From NCBI RefSeq assembly GCF_028372415.1, contig NC_092877.1, forward strand, positions 386,743,342 through 386,807,341: 64,000 bases of DNA, in the 5' to 3' direction. Source of the DNA: Notamacropus eugenii (lineage: Eukaryota > Chordata > Mammalia > Diprotodontia > Macropodidae). The translations under genes were made by a program, and so were the position numbers. The notes beneath the pieces were generated by a model that saw only the letters and a program-made list of their open reading frames with translations, searched no databases and was not told where the DNA came from. This document shows, piece by piece, positions 1-11,099 of this stretch. How positions within the stretch are numbered: position 1 is the first letter of the stretch; each line of letters starts with the position of its first letter.

Positions 1-3000
1 CAATGAAGAACAGATAAAATAGAGCGAGAAAACAGAACCGCTGACTGTGACATCATCCCTCATTAAAGCCAAGAAAAACACTAACTATGAACCCAAGAAA
101 GGGAAATGCGTGATGACTCTACAGAGAGAAAGGGTTTCCTGTCCTACATGTGTGCCTCACTACCACTGTGCACTTAACTCTGAACCCTCTTTTCCCATGA
201 ATGCCAAATGTTTTTATGCATTTGTGGGAGGGAGGAGAAGATTTTGTATCAACTGCTCTTACTAGGCCATTGTAGTAAATGCCTTTACTAAAAGCTGAGT
301 CTGCTGGCTGATTGTAAATGGGAAACGCAGCAGTGGGGGCTCATAAGCCACAGTCTTAGGAGAGCCAGAGACAGCAGCTCCACTGTGGGGATACAACCCA
401 TGAGTGTGCGTCGGTACGATTCCTTTCCCAACTGTGATGGTATCACAGGAGCAAAGATTTGGTGCTAAAAGGGGCTTAAGCAGTCACTTTGTGTAAGCCT
501 CTCATTTTGCAAAGTGGGGAACAAAGCCCCCAAAACAGGATCAGACTTTTAGAGCTGAGCGGGGGTCCTTAGAGGTCCTTTACTAGTCCAAAGCCACACA
601 GTGGCAGAGTAAGTGTCAGCAGGAGTGTTCAAACCCAACCACAGAGGCAGATTTCAAAGTCCGGTCCTTGGCATGGCTCCACATTTCCACCCCAGCCCCC
701 TGAATATCTCGCAGGGACTTGAGACACACCGCTTCTCTCTCAGCCCATTGCCCCCCCTGTAAAATGGGTATATGATAGCTGAGCAGTCTGTCTGGTAGGG
801 TTGCTGGGAGGAGGCCAAAGTCCAAAGGAAGCTTTTCAGCGGCAACCATCCCTCTTTGCCCTTCCCAGGCAACACACTGCTCCATCCAAGAAAGCACCTT
901 GAGGGCAGAGACCGGGCGTCTGTCTCAGCATTTAGCGCAGGGTCAAGAATGTGGCCGGTGTTCATACTGTGAGGACAGAGACCTTCCCGTATGACTTTCC
1001 TGGCTTGCCCAGGTAGGGACACCTAGTGATCACAGATGCTGGGTGGGAGAGACAGCATCAGGTCAGATCCTAGCCCTGACTTCAAGTCATGGAAGGGGTG
1101 GGAGTCACTCATCGCTCACACTCCTTCCAGTTCCAAAGTCTTGTGAGTCATTTTAAGGCCCAGGGAGGTCCCGGGGCCTGCCCAAGGTCACTCAGATAAC
1201 TGTGGGCAGAACCTGGCCTACAATGAGACCCAGGGGAGAGGAGGGAGGAGGGAGAGGAGGGGAAATGGGGCAGGGGGGACCCTTCTAGTCTGCCCTATCT
1301 AGGCTGTCCAGTGGAAGAAGGATTAGATGGTTGGGGGGGGGGGTGCTAAGAGCTTTAAAAAGACAGAGTCAGTCCTGATGTGAAGGCCCCCTGGCCAGGC
1401 ACTGGGCCTCCAAATGGGGTCAGCCCACTCAGGCCTTACAGGAGCCCAACATGGGGTGCCCAGCATGTGTTTCCTACGAGGATGCCCTGACCAGGGGTGG
1501 AAACCTGGAGGGCCTTGGGGAGGGGAGTTGTTAGGGGAGAAATGGCCAAAAAGTGCAACTTGGCAAGTCCCTGCCCCCTCCCCCCCTCAGTCGGACTTAG
1601 ACGAGGACGCAGATGCCTCCAACCTGATGTAGTCTTGCCCTGCTCCCCCGCTCCCCTCTCCATGAGCGGGTCCACCCACTAGTGCAGATAGCAGCCCAAG
1701 GCAGGCAGCTGATGGACAGGAAGGATGGAGAGAGGCCCCCATCCCCTCCTGTCGGGAGCCACTAATATCCTCCCACCTCTTCCAACGCATCAGTAAGGAG
1801 AGCCCCCAAAACAGGGCAGAAGCTCTGGGTTCGGGTCCCCGCTTTCTGGGTCCCTCCCTCCCAGAGCTGTAAAAACAACAGAAACCTGCCCCTCCCAGCT
1901 GGCCACAAACGCCCCTGCCGCAGCAGCCCAGCCCGACCCTGGGGTCCCAGTGCCCTCTGCTGCCCGTACCCAGGAAGCGCATCCTCCCTCTGCAGCATCC
2001 TCAGAGATTGGGGGTGCTGCCTCCGCCCCCCTCGGGGACACCCTGCATTCAGCCACCGTTGGGCCGGCCCCACCACCAGCCCAGGGGCTTAGGGCCAGAG
2101 CTACCGGGAACCTTAGTGACCGTCATTTTACAGCAGAGGAAACTGAGGCACAGAGAAGGGGAAGCAACTGGGGGTCAAGAGATCAGGGGCTCAGTGAGCC
2201 TTCACAGGACACCTACATCACGTCCCCATCTTTTTATTTTTCATTTTTGTTGTTTAGTGCAGCATCCATGAGCTCCCCAAAGCACAGTTGCCCCCCACCA
2301 ACCTCCCTTTCCCCAAAGGAACAGAGGTACAAGACTGCAGGTGGCAGAATACAAGCTGGCAACCTCCCCCCCCAAGCACCCTGTCAGCAGCCCACCCACC
2401 CAGTCTCCAAGGCAGCCTTGGGCCCTGGCCCCAGAAGGAGGGTCTTCTGGCACCACCTGTGCCACCTCTGAACCAGGCTAACTTTCCTCCCCAGTCTGTT
2501 TTCCTCCTCTGACAGATGTGGATGTATACTGGGTCAGGTTTCTGAGGCTTCTCCCAACTCTAAATGTCGGGTATAGGCCCCTCCTCTCTCCTGCAGCCTC
2601 CACACTCGCCAGATTTTGTCTATGCTAGATTTAAAGGAGGGACACTGGTCCCCCCCGGCATGAGGAATGAATATAATCACAGGAAGCAAAAATATCTTCA
2701 CCAGGGGAGGAGAGAACAGCCATAGGGTCCTTCTAGCTATGCAGATGTCAGGCAGGGCCTGAAGCCCAGTGGAGCTCCCACTGCCTCAACCTAATCTATC
2801 TTCCTAAGGCCCCAGACAGCCAGTCAGGCAGAAAGCAAACACACCGTCACCTGCTACCCAAATGCACAGCCCTGTCATCATCATGGCCCATGACCTCAAT
2901 TAGCTCAGAGAAAATGGAGGCCCCAGGTCACAGGGTCACCTAGGGACAGGCCATCCTGCCTTGAAACACAAGGCTCTGTCTGCCCCCCAAAGCTCACTGG

Positions 3001-3869
3001 ATACCTCAAAGGGGCCACTCTCCCCATTGCCTCACAGATAAGATGTTCTGGCTGACAACCATACCTCAGTGGCCAACCTTCTGGACCCTTTGGAGCCCAA
3101 GGCCAACTTCATGGGGTGTGAGTGACCTTATTCTGCTCCAAAATGGAATCAAGTGGAGAAGAGAGCAGACAGAGGGGGAGGAGAAAGAACAGAGGCCCAG
3201 ACCTTCCCAAAACTCTGGAGGGCCAGAGGACCTTGGAATTTCCCTCTCCTAGGGGCATTCTCCAGGCTCTCAGCAGGGAGCATCCTAGGAGCCTAAGAGA
3301 GTCTGGACAAAGACTGGAGGCTTTATTTACCAAGAGGCCAGGAGACACAACTACACACTGCGCTTAGGGAAACATCTGGAGGACACCAGGAAGACTATGA
3401 ATTATACCTTCTACCACATGGGATTTCGACTTTCTCTTGGATTCTGGATATCCTGGTGGGGGAGTCTCACAGACTTTTGGGGGATGTTTTGGGGGAGGTA
3501 CAACTATACTTCTATAGTAAATGCTCTTTCCTAAAAGTCAATTAAATCCAGCTAATTGATTTCAGCTGATAATGCTGGTGGGAAGCCCATGGGGGCTCAT
3601 GAGCTAGAGAGCTAGAAAGAGCCTCCAAGCCCTCAGGACCACCACGAGAGCCTGGATTCTCTGAGGAGAGGATTCTCCGTGTGAGGCGCAGCTGGGACAG
3701 CAGCTTCAGATCACTGTAGGTCCGAAAAGAGGACCCTGTTCAGCATCATTGTCATTTCTGGGGCTGCACTTTACAAAGGATGTGGCTCGAAAAGTGCCTT
3801 GAGGTCATGTTTGAAGGAACGGTGGATATTTAAACTGGAAAAGAAACAACTCCTCAATGACAGGAGAGC

Positions 3870-4065
3870 TGTCCTGCAGCTGGGCAAGACTTGAGTTCAA
3901 ATCTGACCTCCGATGCTTCTCAGCTGTGTGACCCTGAGCAAGACAGTTAAATCTGTTTTCTTATCTGTGAAATGGGGATAATCACAGCCCCAGCTCCCAG
4001 GGTTGTGGTGTGGACCAAACTCAGCACAGTGCTGGCACATGGGAAGCATGAGATCAACGTGAGCT
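3870..4065 (+). repeat. MIR/CORE-type SINE
   Basis: The segment reads in the usual order of a tRNA-derived CORE-SINE: a 'gagttcaaatctgacctc' box, then 'agctgtgtgaccctgagcaa', then a 'tctgtgaaatggggataat' block and a tail with 'agcacagtgctggcacatg'. This order is diagnostic for the MIR superfamily in mammals. It is diverged and lies in XXYLT1 intron 1. Confidence 0.75.
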
Positions 4066-4380
4066 ATGGTTATTGCAGTTATTCTAGTATTACTAAGGAT
4101 GGGATCAGCCCCAGATGCTGTTTGAGCCTATAGGGCAGAAGGAAAAGAGGTCAAGAGACAAATTTATTATTAAGAATAACAGCTCCCATTTGTAGAATGA
4201 TTTCAGGCCAGATAGCATCACATCTGGGAGTCAAACCTGCTCAGTCTGAGCAGCATCAGGGTTCAGAGCAAAGGTCATGTGACCACTTGTGTTAAGGATT
4301 CTGGGTCACAGACAAGTGGTGTGCAGTGGCCCCAGAGGTCCCTTCCATGTCTGGGATTGGCATCTTGAGAAGGCGGATAA

Positions 4381-4506
4381 GTGGGTGGGTAGGTTGGTTG
4401 GTTGGTGCTGTGAGGGTGCTTGGTGGGTGGGTAGGTTGGTTGGTTGGTGCTGTGAGGGTGCCTGGTGGGTGGGTAGGTTGGTTGGTTGGTGCTGTGAGGG
4501 TGCCTT
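4381..4506 (+). repeat. 42-bp tandem triplicate
   Basis: Three head-to-tail copies of a 42-bp unit start at 4381, 4423 and 4465, each beginning 'gtgggtgggtaggttggttg' and ending 'ctgtgagggtgc' plus two to four bases. The copies are almost identical, so the array is recent. As 42 is a multiple of three, it keeps repetitive open frames on both strands, which are not genes. The G-rich strand has GGT-type runs. Confidence 0.95.
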
Positions 4507-5069
4507 TCTTTACATTCCACTGACAACGCAGTCCTGGCACATAGTAGGTGCTTAATTAGCTCTGCTTTGTTGTTTCTCCAGTCTGCCTGCCAACCCCAAG
4601 GCCTGGCTGGAGCCCGGGTACCAATCACAAACAGTAAACACAACATGTATTTGTGAAATGCTCACTATTTGCCAGGCACCAGGCAAACATTGGGAGGGGT
4701 GCAAAGCCTGGAAAGAAAGGGAAGACCAGCTCCTTGCTCCCAGCCCCGCTGGACCAGGAGTGGTTTCTCCCAGGAGGGCTACAAGTCCACAGAGGCACAC
4801 AGAGCCCTTGGAAAGCCTGTTCCTTCTGTCCCTCCATTCCCTACAAAGGCCTGTTCCGAGAGCTTGTCACAGCGCAGAGGCGACCCTGGCTGTCCCCTGG
4901 CTGTGGCTGTAGAACCGAAGCTCTGGTAGGTCCTTCCGGTCCTCATCGGGTCAGGCAGCTCAGCCCAGCCTGCTGGTGGGTTGCCCACTTGAGCCATGGC
5001 TGCCTGCCAGACAAAGATACCCCCTCTTCTCAGCTTTCTCTCAGAGATGCCTGCCCACTTAAGTGTGTG

Positions 5070-5205
5070 GTTTGTTCCCAGCTGTTCCACAGACTGGGAG
5101 CTCCTTGAGGCCAGGACTGTGTTTCTCCCTTTCTTCTCATTCCTGGGCTTTGCACAGGGCTTAATAAAATGTTTGTTAACTGACCTGACTTCTGCCATGA
5201 GACGA
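5070..5205 (+). repeat. L2-like LINE 3' end
   Basis: The text 'actgggagctccttgaggcc' followed by 'tgtgtttctcccttt' and 'cttaataaaatgtttgttaa' is the typical 3' end of an L2/CR1-clade LINE (interval between 'gagctccttgagg' and the 'aataaatgtttgttgaatg' tail). Only the last 130 or so bases are recognisable. Confidence 0.7.
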
Positions 5206-5989
5206 TGGATGGGGTGGCCACAAAGGGCCCCTGCTTAGACCATCTATGGCATTAAGCTTGGCTCCTGACTCTCCAAAGCCCAATGAAGGCACAAGTTCCA
5301 AAAAGAACGGAGCCACATGAATCTGACTTAGCTGCCCATAAATGAATTTGGGAGGAAGGCTTTGCATCCCAAGGGTAGGCTGGGGCCCGTGGAAGGCCAC
5401 ACACTGCCACTGGAGGCTCAGAGGTTTCCCAGCTGCAACACCACAAGGCCACAACCCATTGCAGGAAATCCCTTTGGCAGCTCAGTGGAGGATGGGTGGG
5501 AGAGGAGCCCCAATAAAACCCCGGGAAGAAAGGGCATGAACCTTGGTATCTGGAAGGATGGTGAGGCCTCAAGGAAGGAGGGAGTCTCTGGCCACAATGA
5601 CCTGCTTGTTCAGGCCATGCAGAAGGAGGGGGCCAGTGAGCGGGGCAGACCCTACAGCTACCCCTGGGAGGTGAGGGGGCAGCACTAGAGTGACTCCATG
5701 GTCACAGAGGTCCCACACCCACAAGCCCTCTTGGGGGCTCAAGAGGAAGGCGCCGACTGCACCCAAGTGCAGGTCCCGAAGCCCCGACCCTTCAGGGTGG
5801 GGCCTCCTGGCTTGGGTGCCAGGTAGAGTTGGCAGTTTCTCAGAGTTGGCACCCCTCTTGAGCGGACTGTCTGGCATGTGTGACCCTCGAGGGAGGGCTT
5901 GGGGGCCTCAGGTGCAGACCAACTGAACCCTCGTGGTCCCGACGCAGCCGGCAGATCGCCGGAGCGCAGAGGCCGGACGGGTCGGGCCG

Positions 5990-6640
5990 GGGGTCCTGCC
6001 CCCGGGGGTCCTGTCCGGGGGTCCCGGGCCGCCTCCGCAGGGCGCTCCCAGCCCGGGGGTCCCGTCCGGGGGTCCTGCCCGGGGTCCTGTCCGGGGGTCC
6101 CGTCCGGGGGTCCTGCCCGGGGTCCTTCCCGGGGGTCCTGCCCGGGGTCCCGTCCGGGGGTCCCGGGCCGCCTCCGCAGGGCGCTCCCAGCCCGGGGGTC
6201 CTTCCCGGGGGTCCTGCCCGGGGTCCTTCCCGGGGGTCCCGTCCGGGGGTCCTGCCCGGGGTTCCCAGGCCGCCTCCGCAGGGCGCTCCCAGCCCGGGGG
6301 TCCTTCCCGGGGGTCCTGCCCGGGGTCCTTCCCGGGGGTCCCGTCCGGGGTCCTGTCCGGGGGTCCCGGGCCGCCTCCGCAGGGCGCTCCCAGCCCGGGG
6401 GTCCTTCCCGGGGGTCCTGCCCGGGGTCCTTCCCGGGGGTCCTGCCCGGGGTCCTTCCCGGGGGTCCCGTCCGGGGTCCTGTCCGGGGGTCCCGGGCCGC
6501 CTCCGCAGGGCGCTCCCAGCCCGGGGGTCCTTCCCGGGGGTCCTGCCCGGGGTCCTTCCCGGGGGTCCCGTCCGGGGGTCCCGTCCGGGGTCCCGTCCGG
6601 GGGTCCCGGGCCGCCTCCGCAGGGCGCTCCCAGCCCGGCC
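5990..6640 (+). repeat. composite GC-rich minisatellite in XXYLT1 intron 1
   Basis: The array is a two-level repeat. A core of about 40 bases ('gccgcctccgcagggcgctc' followed by 'ccagcccggg') recurs six times, near 6030, 6168, 6274, 6372, 6497 and 6611. Between the cores are varying numbers of short units of the form 'gggggtcctgcccg', 'ggggtccttcccg' or 'gggggtcccgtccg'. Core-to-core spacing therefore changes from about 98 to 138 bases. The sequence is full of runs of four or five G with short loops, and of C runs on the other strand. It ends roughly 20 bases before the exon 1 splice donor. Several frames stay open right through it on both strands because the units lack stop triplets; these are artefacts of composition. 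Confidence 0.95.
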
Positions 6641-6663
6641 CTCCCGGCCCGCCCGCGCCTCAC

Positions 6664-7197
6664 CTTGTGCTTGAAGGGCACCCCGGGCAGCAGCTCTCGC
6701 AGCAGGCTCTTGGCGATCTCCTTGCTGGCCTCCTCGCTGACCAGGTGCACGGTGAGCACCTCCCGCTCGTCCAGCTTGGCCAGGCGCAGCAGCGAGCTCA
6801 GGGCCGTGCGCCCCTTGGCCCGCAGCGCGGGGCTGCGATCAGCCTTGGTGAACATCATGAGCACGTGCAGGTCCAGCTCGGCTGCCCCCGCGGACAGCCC
6901 GTCCGCCGGCTTGGCCTTGGCCTCGGGCGCCAGGGGGGCGTCGGAGGCGGGGGCGGCGGCGGGCCCGGCCGTGCCCCCAGCCCGGCTCTCCTTGAGCCTC
7001 CGCGTGGCGCTGGAGAAGGTCTCGCGGCCGGAGCCCACGTAATAGAAGGCGCACACGGCGAGCAGCCCGGCGAGCAGCAGCGCGCACTGGTGGGAGCGCA
7101 GCGAGCCCAGGCGGGCCCGGCCTAGGGCGCACGGGGCCCCGCGGCGCAGCTTCCCCGCCGCGCCCGCTTGGCCGCCGCCGGGCCCGCCGCTGGCCAT
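6664..7197 (-). CDS. XXYLT1: XXYLT1 coding exon 1 (xyloside alpha-1,3-xylosyltransferase)
   Basis: The enzyme family adds the second xylose, alpha-1,3 linked, to the O-glucose-xylose glycan on EGF repeats of Notch, working in the endoplasmic reticulum. This exon encodes residues 1-178. A short basic N-terminus is followed by one membrane anchor (about residues 37-53, HQCALLLAGLLAVCAFYY), the very conserved stretch GSGRETFSSATRRLKE, a low-complexity Ala/Pro stem (about 72-106) and the start of the catalytic domain (LDLHVLMMFTKA, later VHLVSEEASKEIAKSLLREL). It is the type II membrane topology of the family. The ATG at 7197 is followed at once by Ala and lies in the CpG island; the known human protein starts at nearly the same point. 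The exon ends at AAG|GTGAGG (donor bases 6658-6663), phase 0, matching the human exon 1 end. The remaining exons lie outside the window. Recognition is by sequence memory and by synteny with ACAP2. Confidence 0.95.
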
Positions 7198-7790
7198 GCC
7201 GGCCCCTCGGCCGATCGGCTCGTCCGGGCCTGGTCAGGCCTGGGCTAGCGGCCGCAGGAGATCAACCGCCCGCCTCCGTGCTCGGACCCGCCTACGGCCA
7301 CCGGGCAGCCCCCAGGCAGCCGGGGCAGGGGGAGAGGGGCTGCGGGGGGGTGGGGGAAGGCCGCCCGCAGCGGTCCCAGGTCTGGGGGCCCTCGGTGCCC
7401 GCAGCCCTCCGGCCGAGCTGGACGCCCAGGGCTCGCCCTGCCCACCCGGGGCGGGGCCAGGAGAGTGAGCTCATCCCGGCTGGGGGAGGGGCAGGGGCGG
7501 TGCTGGGGTGGGGTGGGGTGGGAGGAAGGGGGCCCTGGGATCTCAGAGCTCTAGGGCTGGCAGTCAGCCGCCTTCCCTCCCCCCACCAGGGGCTAGGATG
7601 GGGTGGGAGAGAGGGGGACCCCGAAGGCAAACAGACCTCTAGGGCTGGGAGCACGCCCCTCCCCTCCCCGGGCCAGGAGCTGAGCTCATCCTGGCCGGGG
7701 GCGGGGCGGGGGCGGGGTTAGGAAAGGATGTGAGGAAGGGGGACCCCGAGCTGGGGGCCCCTCCCTCTCTGCAGCTGAGCTCATCCCTCC
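7198..7790 (-). promoter_or_regulatory. XXYLT1: XXYLT1 5' flank: GC boxes, G-quadruplex motif, degenerate duplication
   Basis: The flank upstream of the XXYLT1 ATG has GC boxes and a clear G-quadruplex motif with one-base loops at 7505-7522 (four G runs of 4, 4, 4 and 3). Phrases recur in it: 'tgagctcatcc' near 7466, 7681 and 7775, 'ctctagggctgg' near 7549 and 7638, and 'gaagggggacccc'-type phrases near 7525, 7610 and 7735. This suggests an old, imperfect tandem duplication of about 100-200 bases. 5' UTR and promoter cannot be separated without transcript data. Confidence 0.6.
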
Positions 7791-9835
7791 CTCTCTCACC
7801 CCCAGATCCAACATGGTGCCAAGGCCTGCTGCGGCTGCCTGTACAACGCTGATTTGGGGGCTAGGGTTTTTTTAACTAAATGTTTTCATTTATCCAACAT
7901 CTTTTCTTCTGCCCCCTGCCCCACCTTCCCAGCCGAACGAAGCCCCTCGTTGGCCTTGTCTCATTCTGCTGGCAGCAGGAGGGTGGACAGCTTCCAGTCC
8001 CATCATCTCTGGGATCATGTGTCATCACTGTTTATTTTATCATGTCATTGTTGTCACCCTTCTGTGGGCTGCTCCTTCCCAGGGCGGGCTGAGTACCTAG
8101 CACAGGGTAGCCCTTCCTGAACACTGGCTGCCCGACTGGATGATGGGACCATAAATCAGTGTGGATGGTGCTCAGGGTTCCCAGGGGCCTCAGAGGCACC
8201 CAGGGCCATGCGCCTGAACAGCTGAGTCTGATAAGGGGTCATCCCGTCTTGGGTCCCTTCTGGATTAGGGGCCCACCTTCCTTCCTTGGGTAGCTGGGGC
8301 CATTAGGAAGGTTTCCTGTCCTCTCTGCAGCCTCATGGCTCCTGGCCTCACCAGCCTCACCCAAGGTGGGGCTCTCCCTCATGGCAGCCTCTGGGGTATC
8401 CAAAGTCAGCTTGTTGCCCCCTCACCAACAGGCAGGAGGGCTTGGCCTCCTCCTGCATGGTCTCCTGGCTCAGCTCTTGGAGGCTGGGGGCAGTGGAAGT
8501 GGCAGTCACAGTGGGTGACAAACCCCTTCCCCCAAGTTCTGGGAATAAAAATTGCCTGGGGCATGCAACCTCACTTGCCCAGGGTCACACTACTAGCATG
8601 GGTCAAAGATAGATCTTTCTGAATTGAACTGGGGCTTTCCATCCATGACATCCACAGCTGCTGCCTCATACGGTTTCTCCTTCTTAGCCTGAAGATGGTT
8701 CTCCAGAGGGGGACTAGCTGGAGCAGAGGCTCATGGGGCTCCATCTGTCCTCGTGTCTCTGCTCAGCCCAGATCCCATTAGTTAGGACCCCCCTCATGCT
8801 GTTGACTCACAGCAAGATAGCAGCCTGCTGCATCCTGGGGGAAAGGGAATCCCCAGCCCTGAGAGTGACATTTCTGGCAGCAGGTGGAACCCTCTGTCCT
8901 CACACTCTCCAATCTGCCCCTAACTGGCTTTGATGCCAAGGAAGGGCCCAACCACTTTGCTTCCTGGTAGTTTTCTGGGTCCTGGTTCATTTTGACCATC
9001 ACAGGGTGTCAGAGCTGTGAGGGCCCTGGGAAGTCATCACAGCCAAACAATGGCTGTAAGGAGTGGCCTTCCACCCTCTACTGCCAGACCCCCAGTGACA
9101 GGTAACTGGCTACCTCCTGAAATGGTTGCTCCAATCGGGAGCATCTTTTTCCTTGAATGAAGCCCAAACATCTCTGCCAGACCTTGGTACCATATTGGAT
9201 CTGTGGGGGTGACAGTGAGGAGTCCAAGGAGACTCGTAGGTGGGGAGCCTGAGGATCTGGGAGGAGGGTGTTGCCCCCACAGTAATAAGGAAGATGGGAG
9301 GGGGGTGTAGAAAGAAAGAAGAGCTCTGTTCTGGACATGCTGAGCTTAAGATGTCACTTGGACATCCAGTTGGAGATGGGAATGGAGATGGAGAAGCCTA
9401 GAGATGATCCCTAAATCCACGGGAGCCGAAATAACGCAATAAAGGAGGTGGAGAAGAGGGCCCAGGACTAGAGGGGGATCCAGCCAAGGAGGCCCTGGCA
9501 AGTGCACACAGGCCAAATTCTCCTTCTCCAACCAGCCCTGGGTCCTCACTCCAGCAAGGCAGCCCTTTCAGTCATCCCAGGCAAGTTCCTCTTTCCTTCC
9601 TCTTCTAACTCTCCAGACACGTGCAGCTGGCTCTTCAGTCCCAAACCCTCTGCCACCCAACAGTGGGCAAGCCCCACCCAAGGCTCCACGCTGGAGTCCC
9701 AGCTTTCCTTCCAGCCTGCAGCCAATCCGGGGCCAGAGCTCACTATTTCTACTTCCCACATCCCCTCCTGCTTCTTCCACTCAGCTCAGCTCACGCCCCC
9801 ATCTCTCCATTCAGCAACCCCCTCCTTGGTCTCAT
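7791..9835. other. intergenic spacer between XXYLT1 and ACAP2, left part
   Basis: I see no gene here. A possible L2-type 3' remnant lies near 8030-8160 ('gagtacctagcacagggtag'). The rest shows only short open frames in several overlapping frames, with no recognisable family. Confidence 0.5.
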
Positions 9836-9839
9836 CACC

Positions 9840-10255
9840 CCAAGCCAGCCTCCATGTTATTGCCAAAGCACAGGAACCCCATTCAACCAACGCCAGGGGC
9901 TTCCCACACCTCAAGAATCCAATACAAACTCTGTTTAGCTGGTAATGGTCTTCATACCCTGGCCTCACTCAACTTTCCAGGCTCCACTGGACATTACTCA
10001 TCTTTTGGCATGCCACAATCCAGCCTCACAACACCTCACACATACATATATGGTATTTTATACACACACACACACGCTTTCCTTATGCTGTATCTAGTTT
10101 TAGATATACTTCTCACTTCCTGCCCACCACTAGGATGTGCACCCATTGAGACCAGAGGTAATTTCATCCTTGTACTTCTATCCCCAGAATGCAGCACAAT
10201 ACCTGGCACATAGCAGGCACTTAATAAATCTTTGCCGAATGAATAATTGATGATG
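9840..10255 (+). repeat. L2-like LINE 3' part
   Basis: This is the 3' part of an L2/CR1-clade LINE, read by its order: 'aagaatccaatacaaactct', then 'aatggtcttcataccctggc', later 'cagcacaatacctggcacat' and 'caggcacttaataaatcttt'. A microsatellite of ACAC units lies inside at about 10063-10075. A second, more diverged L2-like 3' remnant follows at about 10270-10540. Confidence 0.7.
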
Positions 10256-11099
10256 TCATCTTGAGCTGCCATGTCTTTGTATAGGCTGTGCCTCCCTCCT
10301 TTCCTCCCATTCCCTAGATTGCGTTCGCTTTTCACCTGTGTCTCTTAGAATCACTAGATTTCTTCGAAGCTCAGCTTCACCACTGCCTTCTCTATGGGGC
10401 CTTTCCTGATTCCTCCCGGCTCCCAATTACTCTTTTTTTGTATATATGGACATGTACATGTGGCCTCCTCCTATGGAATTTATGACTTTGGAGTCTTACC
10501 ACCTGTCACAATACTGGTCACACAGTAGGCATGACAACTGCATGTTGATCTTGAAGTCAAAATTTGCCTCTTGGAAACTTTCAATCCAGCAAGTCAACAT
10601 TTAATGAGAAACTTGTATGGACCAGACACTCTGCTGCACCTTAGTAACACAAAGACAGCTAAAACCAAAACCAACCAGGAAGGAGTTGGTATGCATGGGC
10701 CACGAGCCAACATGGAGGGGATGGCAAAACGCTCCCCATGGATGGGCGGGACCCCAGGGTCCCCAAAAGTCAGACATGAGTGAATGACTGGACAACATGT
10801 GTCAAGAATGGTCCTAAGTGTGGGGGCGCAGTGCCTGCCTTCAGAGGACTCACAACCTAATGGAGAAAACCACATGTGCAACCCATACAGAGCAGACAGG
10901 AAGCACTCTCCAAGGGGAGCATTGAACGGGCCTCTGGCACAAGGTGGAATCTGAGCAGAAGAAGCAGGAGGGAGTTGGGTGGTACCAATTTGGAAGCAGG
11001 ACATTTACTAGCTTTGTGACCCTGGACAAGTCACTGCTGGTGGAGGCTGAGGCAGGCGAGTAGGAATCCTCCCTGCTCCCCATTGCCACTCCCAGGCTC

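Larger units (their letters stand above)
1..5900 (-). other. XXYLT1: XXYLT1 intron 1, 5' part (no exon seen)
   Basis: This stretch lies downstream of XXYLT1 exon 1 on the minus strand and should be intron 1, which is also very long in human. I found no XXYLT1 exon in it. It holds scattered old repeats: MIR-like fragments near 1135-1225 and 2095-2180, a CORE-SINE at about 3870-4065, a 42-bp triplicate at 4381-4506 and an L2-type 3' end near 5070-5200. The open frames here are short or fall on GC-rich or SINE sequence and show no family resemblance. Confidence 0.7.
5900..7790. promoter_or_regulatory. XXYLT1: CpG island over XXYLT1 exon 1 and promoter
   Basis: This block is extremely rich in G, C and CpG compared with the rest of the window. 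It spans the intronic minisatellite, the coding exon and the upstream flank. CpG islands of this kind mark the promoters of broadly expressed mammalian genes. The part upstream of the ATG (7198-7790) is the likely promoter, with GC-box (Sp1-type) sequences at 7447-7454 and 7696-7716. No TATA box is evident at a useful distance. The transcription start cannot be placed from sequence alone. Confidence 0.75.

Noticed and set aside
1950-2471. 173-codon plus frame
   Set aside because: It crosses a MIR fragment (the part with the 'cagaggaaactgaggcacag' phrase) and GC-rich sequence, with three other frames open in the same place. There is no family resemblance.
4275-4646. Repetitive frames on both strands with His/Pro/Thr or Trp/Val/Gly repeats
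   Set aside because: By-product of the 42-bp tandem triplicate, whose length is a multiple of three.
5880-7125. Several very long open frames on both strands (264, 408 and 369 codons on plus)
   Set aside because: They run through the GC minisatellite, whose units contain no stop triplets in most frames; their Pro/Gly/Arg runs are a composition effect. Only the 534-nt XXYLT1 exon in the minus frame is supported.
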